The notes beneath the pieces are model-generated. The model saw only the letters and a program-made list of their open reading frames with translations. It was not told where the DNA came from and searched no databases. A stretch of 64,000 bases of DNA from an uncultured Chitinophagaceae bacterium (lineage in GTDB: Bacteria; Bacteroidota; Bacteroidia; Chitinophagales; Chitinophagaceae): NCBI GenBank assembly GCA_938017685.1, contig CALIIL010000030.1, positions 1-64,000 of the forward strand, given 5' to 3'. Below are positions 18,584 through 26,531 of this stretch, in pieces (the stretch's first letter is position 1; every line of letters begins with the position of its first letter). The position numbers and the translations under genes were made by a program.

Positions 18584-21454
18584 CTAAAAATTCTGTCCCA
18601 GAGAAAACATTAAAAGTGGTCGCTTAACTTTATTCTGTTGCAAATTTTGCCAAGCTAAATCCATACGGATTTGATAATTCAATAAATTAGTATGTAAGCC
18701 AAATCCAAAACTATTTGCCCAAGTAGGTAGGTTTTCAAATTTTATTTTATCGTTGTTCCATGCATTGGCAACATCTGTAAACAGCACTAATTTCAATTGA
18801 TTTAAACTATTCAAACGAGTGGTCACATTAAAAAATGTATTGAGTACAGGAATACGAATTTCTGAATTAATCAATACATAGGAATTTCCGAACCTTATAT
18901 TCTGCGCATACCCCCTTAGTCCTGTAGCATAACTAATTAAGGAATAGTTTTCTTGCGGACTAAAGTCCGCGTTACTATCAACCAAAGGGGCTAATTGGTT
19001 TTGTGTTCCGCCCAAGGTATACATAATTCCTAAACTCTCTCCACCTGAAGCAGCCGCTTTTACTCTATTAGCCCAGATCACATTCTTGTATAGGCTTTGA
19101 TAATAACGCGCATCAACGCCAACATGCATAAAGGCTTTTTGTTCATTCTTTAACTGTAAATGGTATTCAATAAAAGCATTGGCACGAAACCCCTTTCGAA
19201 TATCAGGCAACACTTCTTTAGTTTTATCATATAGATAATTTATGCGCCCCAAACTCCATAATTGAGAGGTATCAGGATAACGCAAGCTAAATGTATCTGA
19301 AGCAATGAATATCTGTTGATCATATCGAATGGCTCCTGTCATTTTTACAGACTGCCTCCGTGTAAAAGGATATAATGCAAAGGCTTCTGCATAATTCGTT
19401 TTTTGCTTTATGTAAGGTGGATAATATAGACCACCCTTAAAAAACCAATCTCGATTGTTGAGAATGGTAAATTTCTCAACGTGGCGCAAATAACTAAAGC
19501 CCCAATCCATTAGCCTTCTCCTATTCGTGTAGCTCATAAAGAAATCACTTCCCTTTCCATTGCTTGGTAATCGTAAACCGAGCTTTACACTATGATCTTC
19601 AAATACATCGGTAAAGGCGTATTGTATCATTCCGCCAATAGGTGCTTGATGAAACAAACCTTGATTAAAAGCATAAGACTGATATTTATTTATGAGTAGT
19701 CCATTGCTCAAATTCGCTGACGTATAGTCAGATATAAATTTGAGTTGATACTTCTTTGCATTTTTTGAATTAAACTGCTTGGCCCTCTTTAAACTGTCTT
19801 TATATTTTCTAATTTCATCTTTACTCGCACCAAATAAATTCAGCCCTTCATCCTTTTGAACTTCTTGTTCTTTTCTTTGTTTCAATCGAATGACCTTTAG
19901 CTTCTCTTGCTCTAGTTCTTGGGAAAAGACCGTTTTTCTTGAACTTAAAACGTTCTTAGCATACTTACTTTGTTTAATTGTATCTTCCGATAAGCTGTAT
20001 ACGATTACTTGGCGCTTTTCAATGGCAAAATCGTTGATACTGTTTTTAGTATGTAGAATACTCTTTGCGTTTTCTTTTATCTCCATATACCCATTCTTAT
20101 CAATGAGTGTATAAATTTTATTAGCTATCTTCTTTTTTGCAATGAATAACCCTTGTTCTTTTTGTAATTCCTTAATTTGTATACTATCCGTTAGTTGCCT
20201 AAAGCTATTACCTCTTTGCTTATAAAAGTGATTAACGCCACCCTTATAACCGTATATAAATACTTTGTCATCCTGAAATATTATATCATCTACGCCATCA
20301 ATGTCTTTCAATTCATAAGTAGATTTTCTAATATTAGAAATAGAATTCCGAAAACGAAAAATAATCAACATGAGTTTTTCCTTTTTGTGATAGGCTACAA
20401 CTAAACCTTCTTGTTTCCATTCCATAATGGGTAAGTCTTCCTCTTGGAACACATCTTCTTTTTGAATTTGCAGCAGCGTTTCTTCTTGTCCTGCTTGTCT
20501 TACATTGATTTTATAACAATCTTCTTTTTCTATGCATTGCGCAATGCGACTTGAATTATTTGAAACTTTTAATTGTCTAATTTGTTTGCCATTTTTGATA
20601 GGTTCTCCCTGTTCTATGCTTGGTTTTACCCTAATCTGTGCATTGTCCAAAATATATCGATTGGCATAGTACAATAAGCACTCCTGCTGCACTTCCCACA
20701 ATGGCTTCTTGAACATGAGCTGAGCCGAGGCTTGTGGAGATTTACCTTTCAAAATCAAGTATATAAAATTCCGTGCAACGCCCGCGTTTTTCTCTTTAGA
20801 CAAATAATATAAAAAAGCCATTCCGCTCAAAGTAGCATCTCTTTCAATTAAGTCATTAAAAGTTTTTTTCTTGGGTTGTAAGACCAACTCCTTAAATTGA
20901 AGGTCATTTTGAACTGACCAACCATTACTGTAGAATTTTGGCACACCTTGCATAATCCAATCAGGGACAGATTTTTCCTGAACACTTTTCATGAATGATT
21001 GAAGTCCTTCACCATATATTGTTTGGAGCATCAAGGCCTCAATTAGTTTCTTCTTGAAATCCATTCTTAGAGTTTCTTCACCCCCTTTATAGGCTAATAC
21101 AATTCTGTTTCCCGTAAATCGTTTACTGCCAATAGGCAATAGTTTATCAGCACTTATTCCAATATTACTTTGTTGTAATGCATGGACAGATGGATAGAGA
21201 AAAAGTTTTAGTCTTTTGCTTGAATTGCTAAACAGACTATCCTCAACCTCTTTGGTAGCTTCTTGAATGAAACCCAAAACATTTGACACCAAACTATCTC
21301 CATCCTGAGGGTAATAGATCGTATACTTTGAAGTTGTATATACTTTCCAACCTAAGTGCTGGTGTTGCATTCGATAGTTATCAAAGTCACCATTCTGCGC
21401 TTGGACATTTATAGCCAAACATAAAATCGTCAAAATGAAAACGCCTTTCTTCAC
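18584..21454 (-). CDS. Large envelope protein: degenerate peptidase-MA-like domain plus outer-membrane barrel
   Basis: The 956-aa protein has a signal peptide (MKKGVFILTILCLAINVQAQ). Residues 30-220 resemble a gluzincin/peptidase-MA fold ('SKYTIYYPQDGDSLV', 'RIVLAYKGGEETLR', 'VPDWIMQGVPKFYSNGW'). The HExxH position appears as 'IEALMLQTIYGE', so it should not be a zinc protease. A middle part has beta-propeller-like strands and a Lys/Glu-rich segment (about 540-590). The last 350 residues look like a surface-antigen/D15-type barrel ending in a terminal Phe ('LLMFSLGQNF'). It is divergent from the next plus-strand gene and separated from the RHS operon by about 250 bp. Confidence 0.65.
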   Translation of the reverse strand: MKKGVFILTILCLAINVQAQNGDFDNYRMQHQHLGWKVYTTSKYTIYYPQDGDSLVSNVLGFIQEATKEVEDSLFSNSSKRLKLFLYPSVHALQQSNIGISADKLLPIGSKRFTGNRIVLAYKGGEETLRMDFKKKLIEALMLQTIYGEGLQSFMKSVQEKSVPDWIMQGVPKFYSNGWSVQNDLQFKELVLQPKKKTFNDLIERDATLSGMAFLYYLSKEKNAGVARNFIYLILKGKSPQASAQLMFKKPLWEVQQECLLYYANRYILDNAQIRVKPSIEQGEPIKNGKQIRQLKVSNNSSRIAQCIEKEDCYKINVRQAGQEETLLQIQKEDVFQEEDLPIMEWKQEGLVVAYHKKEKLMLIIFRFRNSISNIRKSTYELKDIDGVDDIIFQDDKVFIYGYKGGVNHFYKQRGNSFRQLTDSIQIKELQKEQGLFIAKKKIANKIYTLIDKNGYMEIKENAKSILHTKNSINDFAIEKRQVIVYSLSEDTIKQSKYAKNVLSSRKTVFSQELEQEKLKVIRLKQRKEQEVQKDEGLNLFGASKDEIRKYKDSLKRAKQFNSKNAKKYQLKFISDYTSANLSNGLLINKYQSYAFNQGLFHQAPIGGMIQYAFTDVFEDHSVKLGLRLPSNGKGSDFFMSYTNRRRLMDWGFSYLRHVEKFTILNNRDWFFKGGLYYPPYIKQKTNYAEAFALYPFTRRQSVKMTGAIRYDQQIFIASDTFSLRYPDTSQLWSLGRINYLYDKTKEVLPDIRKGFRANAFIEYHLQLKNEQKAFMHVGVDARYYQSLYKNVIWANRVKAAASGGESLGIMYTLGGTQNQLAPLVDSNADFSPQENYSLISYATGLRGYAQNIRFGNSYVLINSEIRIPVLNTFFNVTTRLNSLNQLKLVLFTDVANAWNNDKIKFENLPTWANSFGFGLHTNLLNYQIRMDLAWQNLQQNKVKRPLLMFSLGQNF

Positions 21455-21473
21455 TTGGTAAATTTATTGTTTT

Positions 21474-21481
21474 TACTTTTG
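21474..21481 (+). promoter_or_regulatory. -7 box TACTTTTG (Bacteroidota promoter)
   Basis: Exact TAnnTTTG match. A TTG at 21455 lies about 19 bp upstream as a possible -33 element. The annotated ATG begins 1 nt after the box. The GTG at 21486 (MRFILYLILFF) lies 4 nt after it, which fits a leaderless transcript better. Confidence 0.6.
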
Positions 21482-21482
21482 A

Positions 21483-22298
21483 ATGGTGCGATTTATCCTT
21501 TATCTAATTTTATTTTTTAACGTTTCACTACTTTCTGTGGCGCAAACGAGAATTACTAAAAAAGGAAAAAAGCTTGCCAAGGATATTCAAAACAAGTCAA
21601 CTTTCCTATCAATGAAAGTTAAAAAACCTCATCGTTTGCTTGGCTTATATGGCCAAATGAATACCAATGGCTATGGTCTTGGTATATTCTTTGAAAAGAA
21701 AATAAGCAAGAAAAAATATAGACACATGCACCTCTTTCTTTCTGAAGTCAAAGCGGATAAAGAAGAAAAATTCAAGCCAACAAATTTAGAAATTAAGCCT
21801 TTCGAGAAACCCAAGCCCTATATTTATGGTAAGCGGAACTCATTCTATACTGTTAATCTAAACTACGGACAACGTCATTTAATTTATGAAGGTCTATTTT
21901 CTCCTGCAATTGATATTTCGTTTAGTTATTATGGTGGCATTACGCTTGGATTACTAAAACCATATGCATTGAAACTTAAACACCCTGAAGGATTAGGATA
22001 CAATATTCAAGAAGAAGTCTATTCTTCACTCAATCAAGATACTTTTTTAGATAAAACTTCTATTTACAGTCGTGCTGCTTTTTCATATTCCTTAAATGAT
22101 TTGAAATTTGTTCCTGGTGCAACTCTTGGTTGCTCTTTTGAAGCTGAACTCGGGAAACAAGCATTGATTACAAAGCGATTGTTTATAGGTTCGTCAATAA
22201 GTGTATACTCCAGTTCGTTTAATCTTATGGTCGATGATAATTCTCGAAGATTTCTTTACAATGCTTTTGTGGGGATGAGAATTGGGAAATGGTGGTAA
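21483..22298 (+). CDS. Outer-membrane beta-barrel protein of unknown function
   Basis: The 271-aa protein has a signal peptide (VRFILYLILFFNVSLLSVAQ), then a basic segment and a series of amphipathic strands ('HRLLGLYGQMNTNGYGLGIFFEKK', 'NSFYTVNLNYGQRHLI', 'AIDISFSYYGGITLGLLKPY') ending 'NAFVGMRIGKWW'. The pattern fits an outer-membrane barrel of Bacteroidota. The start may be GTG 21486 rather than ATG 21483 because of the close promoter box. It is transcribed away from the 956-aa envelope gene, and the two may share a control region of only about 28 bp. Function not recognised. Confidence 0.65.
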   Translation: MVRFILYLILFFNVSLLSVAQTRITKKGKKLAKDIQNKSTFLSMKVKKPHRLLGLYGQMNTNGYGLGIFFEKKISKKKYRHMHLFLSEVKADKEEKFKPTNLEIKPFEKPKPYIYGKRNSFYTVNLNYGQRHLIYEGLFSPAIDISFSYYGGITLGLLKPYALKLKHPEGLGYNIQEEVYSSLNQDTFLDKTSIYSRAAFSYSLNDLKFVPGATLGCSFEAELGKQALITKRLFIGSSISVYSSSFNLMVDDNSRRFLYNAFVGMRIGKWW

Positions 22299-22320
22299 TA
22301 TTTTAAAATTGCGTGAAAGC

Positions 22321-22355
22321 ATTTAAAAGAAGTAAACTGATATTTCTTTTAAAAA
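22321..22355. other. AT-rich hairpin between convergent genes
   Basis: TTTAAAAGAA and TTCTTTTAAA form a 10-bp stem with an 11-nt spacer soon after the stop at 22298. There is no T-run, so it is a weak terminator candidate. The rest of 22299-22540 has no gene. Confidence 0.35.
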
Positions 22356-22540
22356 GAAGGGAACCTCATTTAAATACCTAGGGCTAACTAAATGACTTTC
22401 AACTAATTAAACGCTTTTTTTCTTGTTTTTGTGCTTTTTTTATGTTATTTTAATAGAGAAAAAAATAAAAACTGTTTAAAAAAATATACATTTGTAATAT
22501 CTCATTGACCATATAGAAATATTGTTAGTGTTAAAAGAGA

Positions 22541-22570
22541 AAAAAAGCCGTTCAGTCCTCTGAGCGGTTT
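22541..22570 (-). terminator. Terminator overlapping the stop codon of the DUF3800 partner gene
   Basis: On the minus strand a stem of about 12 bp (AAAACCGCTCAG with CTGAACGGCTTT, loop AGGA) is followed by a T-run. The stop codon TGA lies inside the right arm. It ends the two-gene DUF3800 unit. Confidence 0.8.
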
Positions 22571-23040
22571 TGGCTTTTAATATAGGCCTCATATTCCTTA
22601 AGATACTTTCTTCTTTGATTGGGGTAAGTAATCAAAAATGCAGTCCATGGTAAAATATAGTCTTTTCTATCATCTAGCACAACCAAATATTCTTCTTCCT
22701 CATGGTATATTAAAATTCTATTCTTACCATGCCTCTTGTTTTTCCAAACCTTTAATACCTCTGAAGTCGAATTCTCTATCAGAAACTTTGGGTAACTAAT
22801 GCGTTCCATTCTTCTAATATCAGGTGTCCTTTCACTTTCAACCTTCCCGCTATGTGTAAAATGATAAAACGTATACTCCTTATCATCAACAATAGGATAT
22901 TTTTTTAAAGCCAATTTTTTTCCCTGAAAAAAAGGTTTGCTGGTCACAAAATCATTTCTGAAAATACTATAAACAGCCTGCATGTAAGAAGCAAAATCTC
23001 CACCATAATCTTCTAAATATATTAACTCAGGTAACTTCAA
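22552..23040 (-). CDS. Small partner of DUF3800 protein; possible BECR/RelE-like nuclease
   Basis: A 162-aa basic protein, 16 bp downstream of the DUF3800 gene and ended by a shared terminator. The middle and C-terminal parts read 'VWKNKRHGKNRILIYHEEEEYLVVLDDRKDYILPWTAFLIT'. The order basic patch, paired beta-strands, Asp/Arg and Thr recalls small RNA-cleaving folds of the BECR/RelE kind. The likeness is by eye only. Physical pairing with a DUF3800 gene suggests they act together, for example as a defence or toxin-antitoxin unit (inference). Confidence 0.55.
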   Translation of the reverse strand: MKLPELIYLEDYGGDFASYMQAVYSIFRNDFVTSKPFFQGKKLALKKYPIVDDKEYTFYHFTHSGKVESERTPDIRRMERISYPKFLIENSTSEVLKVWKNKRHGKNRILIYHEEEEYLVVLDDRKDYILPWTAFLITYPNQRRKYLKEYEAYIKSQNRSED

Positions 23041-23056
23041 ATCCTATTAATTAATT

Positions 23057-23809
23057 TTACTTATTTGCCTCCCAAACAAATAGATTTGTTTTACTCTCTA
23101 GATATAGAGTTGATTTTAGTAATTCATACCCAGACCTCTGTTGTATTCTTTTAATCAGTTTAACCTTAGCGGCATTTCCGTCAAGCCCACGATGTAAATA
23201 TCCAATAGCACCGATTAATAAATCAGTAAGTTGCAAAACTTCTACCTCGTCAGAACGCACCTGTTGAATTCTTCTAATTATTTTTTCCTTAAAGTCATAG
23301 TGTGTTGTTCTCAAGTATTTGAGAAGTTTTACAATTTTCTCTTGCATATTAGTATCCTTAATATCAAGATATATATAATACGAATGGCTAGGAGACATTA
23401 TAACCTTCAAGAGATCAAAATACATTTTATAATAAAAATCTTCATGCGTTTGGTTATAACGTTCATGGTCTAGTTGAGACTTACTAGGCACCACTAAACC
23501 TCTAAATTTAAGATCATCATCATCATAAAAATAATCAATCAATTCAAGATAAAAATTAACTTTAGAATTAGATACCTTATTCCACTTAACTTCAAATTTC
23601 CTGCCTAGTTTATGCTTTTCTTTAATCTCCCTTATACGAGTAAAAATTTCCTGCCTTTTCTTTTTGGGACATATAATTGCACCCAAAACCATAACATCGC
23701 TTTTGTCTTTTAATAAATGACAACTTTCATCACAATATATATTTAATTCCCCCACTATTAATTTTTCATTGCAAAAGTAACACAAGAATTTTTTATCATA
23801 AAAACTCAT
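23057..23809 (-). CDS. DUF3800-domain protein (RNase H-like fold)
   Basis: A 250-aa protein. 'NIYCDESCH' near residue 25 is the DUF3800 hallmark and supplies the first acidic pair. Then come 'VMVLGAIICP', 'FEVKWNKVS', 'YYIYLDIKDTN' and 'VEVLQLTDLLIGAIGYL', the remaining acidic strand/helix positions of this RNase H-like family. A CYFC pair at the very start could add a metal site, or the true start could be the GTG just before GELNIYCDES. DUF3800 proteins are frequent on mobile elements near defence genes. Upstream lies an array of structured repeats; downstream is the small partner gene. Confidence 0.8.
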   Translation of the reverse strand: MSFYDKKFLCYFCNEKLIVGELNIYCDESCHLLKDKSDVMVLGAIICPKKKRQEIFTRIREIKEKHKLGRKFEVKWNKVSNSKVNFYLELIDYFYDDDDLKFRGLVVPSKSQLDHERYNQTHEDFYYKMYFDLLKVIMSPSHSYYIYLDIKDTNMQEKIVKLLKYLRTTHYDFKEKIIRRIQQVRSDEVEVLQLTDLLIGAIGYLHRGLDGNAAKVKLIKRIQQRSGYELLKSTLYLESKTNLFVWEANK

Positions 23810-23829
23810 GTCACACCATTCTCTACATG

Positions 23830-24100
23830 GGATAGCTAAGGGAAGCCCTTAGCCAAGATAGCGATAGTGACAGCCATCATGCTATCTATGAGTTAAACAA
23901 GAAACAAATGAGATGTTTTTTTTCTTGATGGGATTGCAAAGGGTTTCCTTTTGCCAAGACTGCGTTGGGGCATGAACGATAGTGACCGTCACAACGCAAT
24001 CTTGCTAATATCCAAAGGCTATTACAGATAAATATTACGACCTTAGTAAAGGTCTTAGAGTTCGACCGAAAATTTCAATAGTGACCGTCATATAAATCAC
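23830..24100. ncRNA. Three tandem structured repeats of about 100 nt upstream of DUF3800
   Basis: Unit 1: an 8-bp hairpin with 3-nt loop (GCTAAGGG-AAG-CCCTTAGC, 23835-23853), then CCAAGA, then a stem AGATAGC/GCTATCT (23856-23887). Unit 2: an 8-bp hairpin with 3-nt loop (GCAAAGGG-TTT-CCTTTTGC, 23936-23954), then CCAAGA, then a 12-bp stem with one mismatch (to 24003). A further 8-nt-arm, 3-nt-loop hairpin lies at 24006-24024. Unit 3: GACCTT-AGTA-AAGGTC at 24039-24054. Each unit keeps ATAGTGAC(C/A)G(T/C)CA at 23864, 23979 and 24078. Stem sequences differ while shape is kept. Transcribed strand unknown. No ORF fits here. Confidence 0.55.
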
Positions 24101-24149
24101 TTGCAACCACAAAGCTGCCTTTTAAAATTGAGCCCCGAAAAGGCTTGTT

Positions 24150-24677
24150 TTAAAATTCGGAATACTCTTTAATAATTTCCTTTAACAGAAATTGGCCGAA
24201 AATTGCTGTTTCGCTAAAGCCATCAAAATGACCATTTTCACGAGCAACTCCAAAATATTGTCTTGCTTCTTCGTAATTAGGAACGGTCAATCTTCTTTGA
24301 AATTCAGCATATTCTCTTATGTCTCGTATTGGGCAAGCTAAGTATTCTTCATCAATGATTTCGCCATAATCTAAAAAACCCGCAAGCTTTACATATAAAT
24401 AATCGGGTTCAATAAATTGGTGTAAGTGAACATCTCGCCTGCCCGATTTCCCCCCATGTTGATAGCAATTTGAGCTTCTAGGGTTTCCCTTATTAAAAGG
24501 AGATTTAGAGGCATGGTGAACGATATTGAAGCTGTGATAGTCATGTTTTCTATTAATTAAGCCATCTTGGCCAGTATGGCTACTTGTATCGTCAAGCCAT
24601 TCTACCATCCCATCTTCGGGTTTCTCGATTAATTCGCCGCAAGTATCGCAGATATATTGTTTCAAGGGTGTCAGCAT
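24150..24677 (-). CDS. Hypothetical protein with CxxC motif
   Basis: The track ORF runs from 25148, but its first 157 residues are an out-of-frame shadow of the gene at 24781-25188. The real start is the ATG at 24677 (MLTPLKQYICDTCGELIEK), after a terminator. The 175-aa product has an N-terminal CDTCGE, possibly half a zinc site, and several conserved-looking His/Cys (HDYHSFNIVHH, NCYQHGG), then an acidic helical C-terminus. The composition suggests a zinc-binding protein. No family recognised. It lies in the plasmid-like accessory block of the element. Confidence 0.6.
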   Translation of the reverse strand: MLTPLKQYICDTCGELIEKPEDGMVEWLDDTSSHTGQDGLINRKHDYHSFNIVHHASKSPFNKGNPRSSNCYQHGGKSGRRDVHLHQFIEPDYLYVKLAGFLDYGEIIDEEYLACPIRDIREYAEFQRRLTVPNYEEARQYFGVARENGHFDGFSETAIFGQFLLKEIIKEYSEF

Positions 24678-24738
24678 ATTTGAATGTTTTATTTTCAAAA
24701 ATACGATTTGTTTTATGAACGAGATAGAGTAATAAAAA

Positions 24739-24756
24739 AGCTCGCTGAAGCGAGCT
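24739..24756 (-). terminator. Terminator between two hypothetical genes
   Basis: Perfect AGCTCGCT-GA-AGCGAGCT palindrome with an A-run to the left (T-run on the minus strand), just after the stop at 24781. It supports separate transcription of the gene at 24150-24677. Confidence 0.8.
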
Positions 24757-24780
24757 AGTATCAAATTGTAAGAAGTAGGG

Positions 24781-25188
24781 TTACTGCCTCCAAAATTGTT
24801 CAGAAGCATCAAAGCCAATCCATTTACCAGTATCATCATACCCACGACAACCAAGTTCATAACGGATAAACTTTTCAAATGGAATGTTATGAGCCAATAT
24901 GAAACGAAGTAAATTTCCGTCCATAGTGGAAATAACACCTGATAAGTTTTCCCAATGCTGTAAGGGTTCGGTGTCGGTACGGATAGCTTGAATATCCTTG
25001 TAATCCATTTTATGATATTGGGTTTCCATTGAAATGTGATACGAGGTGTCAGTTTCTGTATCTTTAGAACACACCAAGTAATTGCCATTATCATGTTCAA
25101 TAACATAAAAGGACATATCGGTGTGAACGAAATTGAGCCAGTTGGCATAATCTATTGCTTTTTGTTTGTCAGTATATTCTTGCATCAT
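24781..25188 (-). CDS. Hypothetical element-borne protein
   Basis: A 135-aa acidic protein without signal peptide or membrane helix. Visible strands such as 'DMSFYVIEHDNGNYLVCSKDTETDTSYHIS' and 'LGCRGYDDTGKWIGFDASEQFWRQ' suggest a small alpha/beta fold. It is a single gene ended by a clear hairpin terminator, between the adenine methylase and the CxxC protein. No family recognised; the setting suggests an accessory protein of a plasmid-like element. Confidence 0.6.
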   Translation of the reverse strand: MMQEYTDKQKAIDYANWLNFVHTDMSFYVIEHDNGNYLVCSKDTETDTSYHISMETQYHKMDYKDIQAIRTDTEPLQHWENLSGVISTMDGNLLRFILAHNIPFEKFIRYELGCRGYDDTGKWIGFDASEQFWRQ

Positions 25189-25281
25189 TGTAAATAAATT
25201 TATTCGGCCAAGCTATGAGGTATTTATAGACTACCCATGACCACTTAGGGAATGTTACCGACAATATACCTACATGACATA

Positions 25282-26073
25282 TTATTCAATTTTGTAGTTC
25301 GTTGTTACGACTTCAATTTTTCGTTCTCGCTTACTTCCATTTTTTGATTTACTCGCCGTCAGCGGTCGGTCAAATCGTTTCTGATACCAACCGTTACGTT
25401 TTACAAATTCATCAAGTAGCGGACTGTCATAAGTCGTTAGGAGAAATTTCCCTTTGAGCGTAGAAATGAGTGCAAGTAGATTTTCAAAATCACTTTCAGT
25501 ATAGCCACCATAATGTCCCATGTCCGCATTGAAATATGGTGGGTCAATAAAATGGAAGGCGTCTGAGCTATCACGAGAAGCAATAACCTTGACTGCATCA
25601 TTACATTCAATTTGTGTATTTTCTAATCTCTTAGAAAGCTCTTGTGTAAATTGTAATTTTCGATTATTAAATGCTTTTACTTTTTGTCCTATTTTATCAT
25701 ACGACCACGAACCTATCATTCCAGAAAACCCTTGTGTTGTCAGTACCCAAAATGCCCATGCTTTTTGTAATTCAGTAAAGAAATGAGGAAGTTGATACAT
25801 GCTATGAGCAACCTTAAAAGCTACACGACTAAAAAGTGTCGCTTCAATTTTTGATTGTAATATTTCAAAATCAGTTTTGAGTACAGAAAAGAAATTGGTT
25901 ACAAAACCATTAGTGTCATTTATGATTTCCGTCTTTGACTTCTCCTTCGCGAAAAAGAGTGCACCACCGCCCATGAATGCCTCGGTATATGTCGAATAAT
26001 TCTTAGGGAAAAGCGGTAAAATTTTCTGTACTAAACTGAGTTTTCCTCCGTAATACGGGATCGGGCTTTTCAT
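25282..26073 (-). CDS. DNA adenine methylase (D12 class, Dam-like)
   Basis: A 263-aa protein of typical Dam/MT-A70-independent D12 length. It has the SAM-binding start 'PIPYYGGKLSLVQKILPLFP' and 'YTEAFMGGGALFF' (motif I), and the catalytic motif IV 'FHFIDPPYFN' (DPPY) near residue 175. Such enzymes methylate N6 of adenine in a short site. No restriction enzyme is adjacent, so it is probably an orphan methylase that protects the element from host restriction or marks replication. It is part of a loose minus-strand run with genes at 24.1-30.9 kb. Confidence 0.93.
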   Translation of the reverse strand: MKSPIPYYGGKLSLVQKILPLFPKNYSTYTEAFMGGGALFFAKEKSKTEIINDTNGFVTNFFSVLKTDFEILQSKIEATLFSRVAFKVAHSMYQLPHFFTELQKAWAFWVLTTQGFSGMIGSWSYDKIGQKVKAFNNRKLQFTQELSKRLENTQIECNDAVKVIASRDSSDAFHFIDPPYFNADMGHYGGYTESDFENLLALISTLKGKFLLTTYDSPLLDEFVKRNGWYQKRFDRPLTASKSKNGSKRERKIEVVTTNYKIE

Positions 26074-26103
26074 ACGAGTTAATTGGTTATAATTGATAAT
26101 GGG

Positions 26104-26463
26104 CTAAATGTTTAGCCCTAATTCATTGGCGAGTAATTGCGCTGTTTCTTCAAATGCAAACCATGTGTACCAATTCATTAAATCTCCATTGGGCGTAAGG
26201 GCGTGGCCGAGCATTTCTTCTTGCTCATATCGCAGTTCTTCGATTTCGGCATAATGCTTATTAAAGAAAGCGTGTGTGTCAGCGTAATAAACTAAAATAG
26301 AAATCATACCACTTACGCAGCCATATTCTAATAAGTCAGAAAAGAAGTCCGCTATGTTTTCACTCGTGTAGTCTAGTGCCTCTTGCGCGACTTCCTTGCG
26401 AATACTATGGCCGCTTTCGTTTGTGATTTCTTCTAGTTTGTTTTTCAGTTGTTCGTTATTCAT
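26104..26463 (-). CDS. Small acidic hypothetical protein
   Basis: The start is set at the ATG giving MNNEQLKNKLEEI, because the nine upstream residues (MLRKQNIIA) look untranslated. A 119-aa acidic, all-helical protein ('EALDYTSENIADFFSDLLEYG', 'WYTWFAFEETAQLLANELGLNI'). It lies between the methylase and the ATPase genes, and its layout is common for accessory proteins of Bacteroidota mobile elements. Function unknown; acidic helical composition would allow a DNA-mimic or anti-restriction role, but nothing specific shows that. Confidence 0.55.
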   Translation of the reverse strand: MNNEQLKNKLEEITNESGHSIRKEVAQEALDYTSENIADFFSDLLEYGCVSGMISILVYYADTHAFFNKHYAEIEELRYEQEEMLGHALTPNGDLMNWYTWFAFEETAQLLANELGLNI

Positions 26464-26531
26464 TGCTATTATATTTTGCTTCCTTAGCATTTTGCACCAA
26501 GAACGAAAAACGAAATACTATCACTCTGTTG

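Noticed and set aside
23830-24100. Possible CRISPR array.
   Set aside because: The repeats are about 100 nt apart, not identical, and there are no cas genes or uniform spacers.
24678-25148. Long ORF extension of the 24150-25148 frame with hydrophobic segments.
   Set aside because: It lies in a shifted frame over the well-formed gene 24781-25188 and crosses a terminator hairpin, so it is a shadow.
25282-26073. Restriction-modification system around the adenine methylase.
   Set aside because: No restriction endonuclease or specificity gene is adjacent. The methylase appears solitary.
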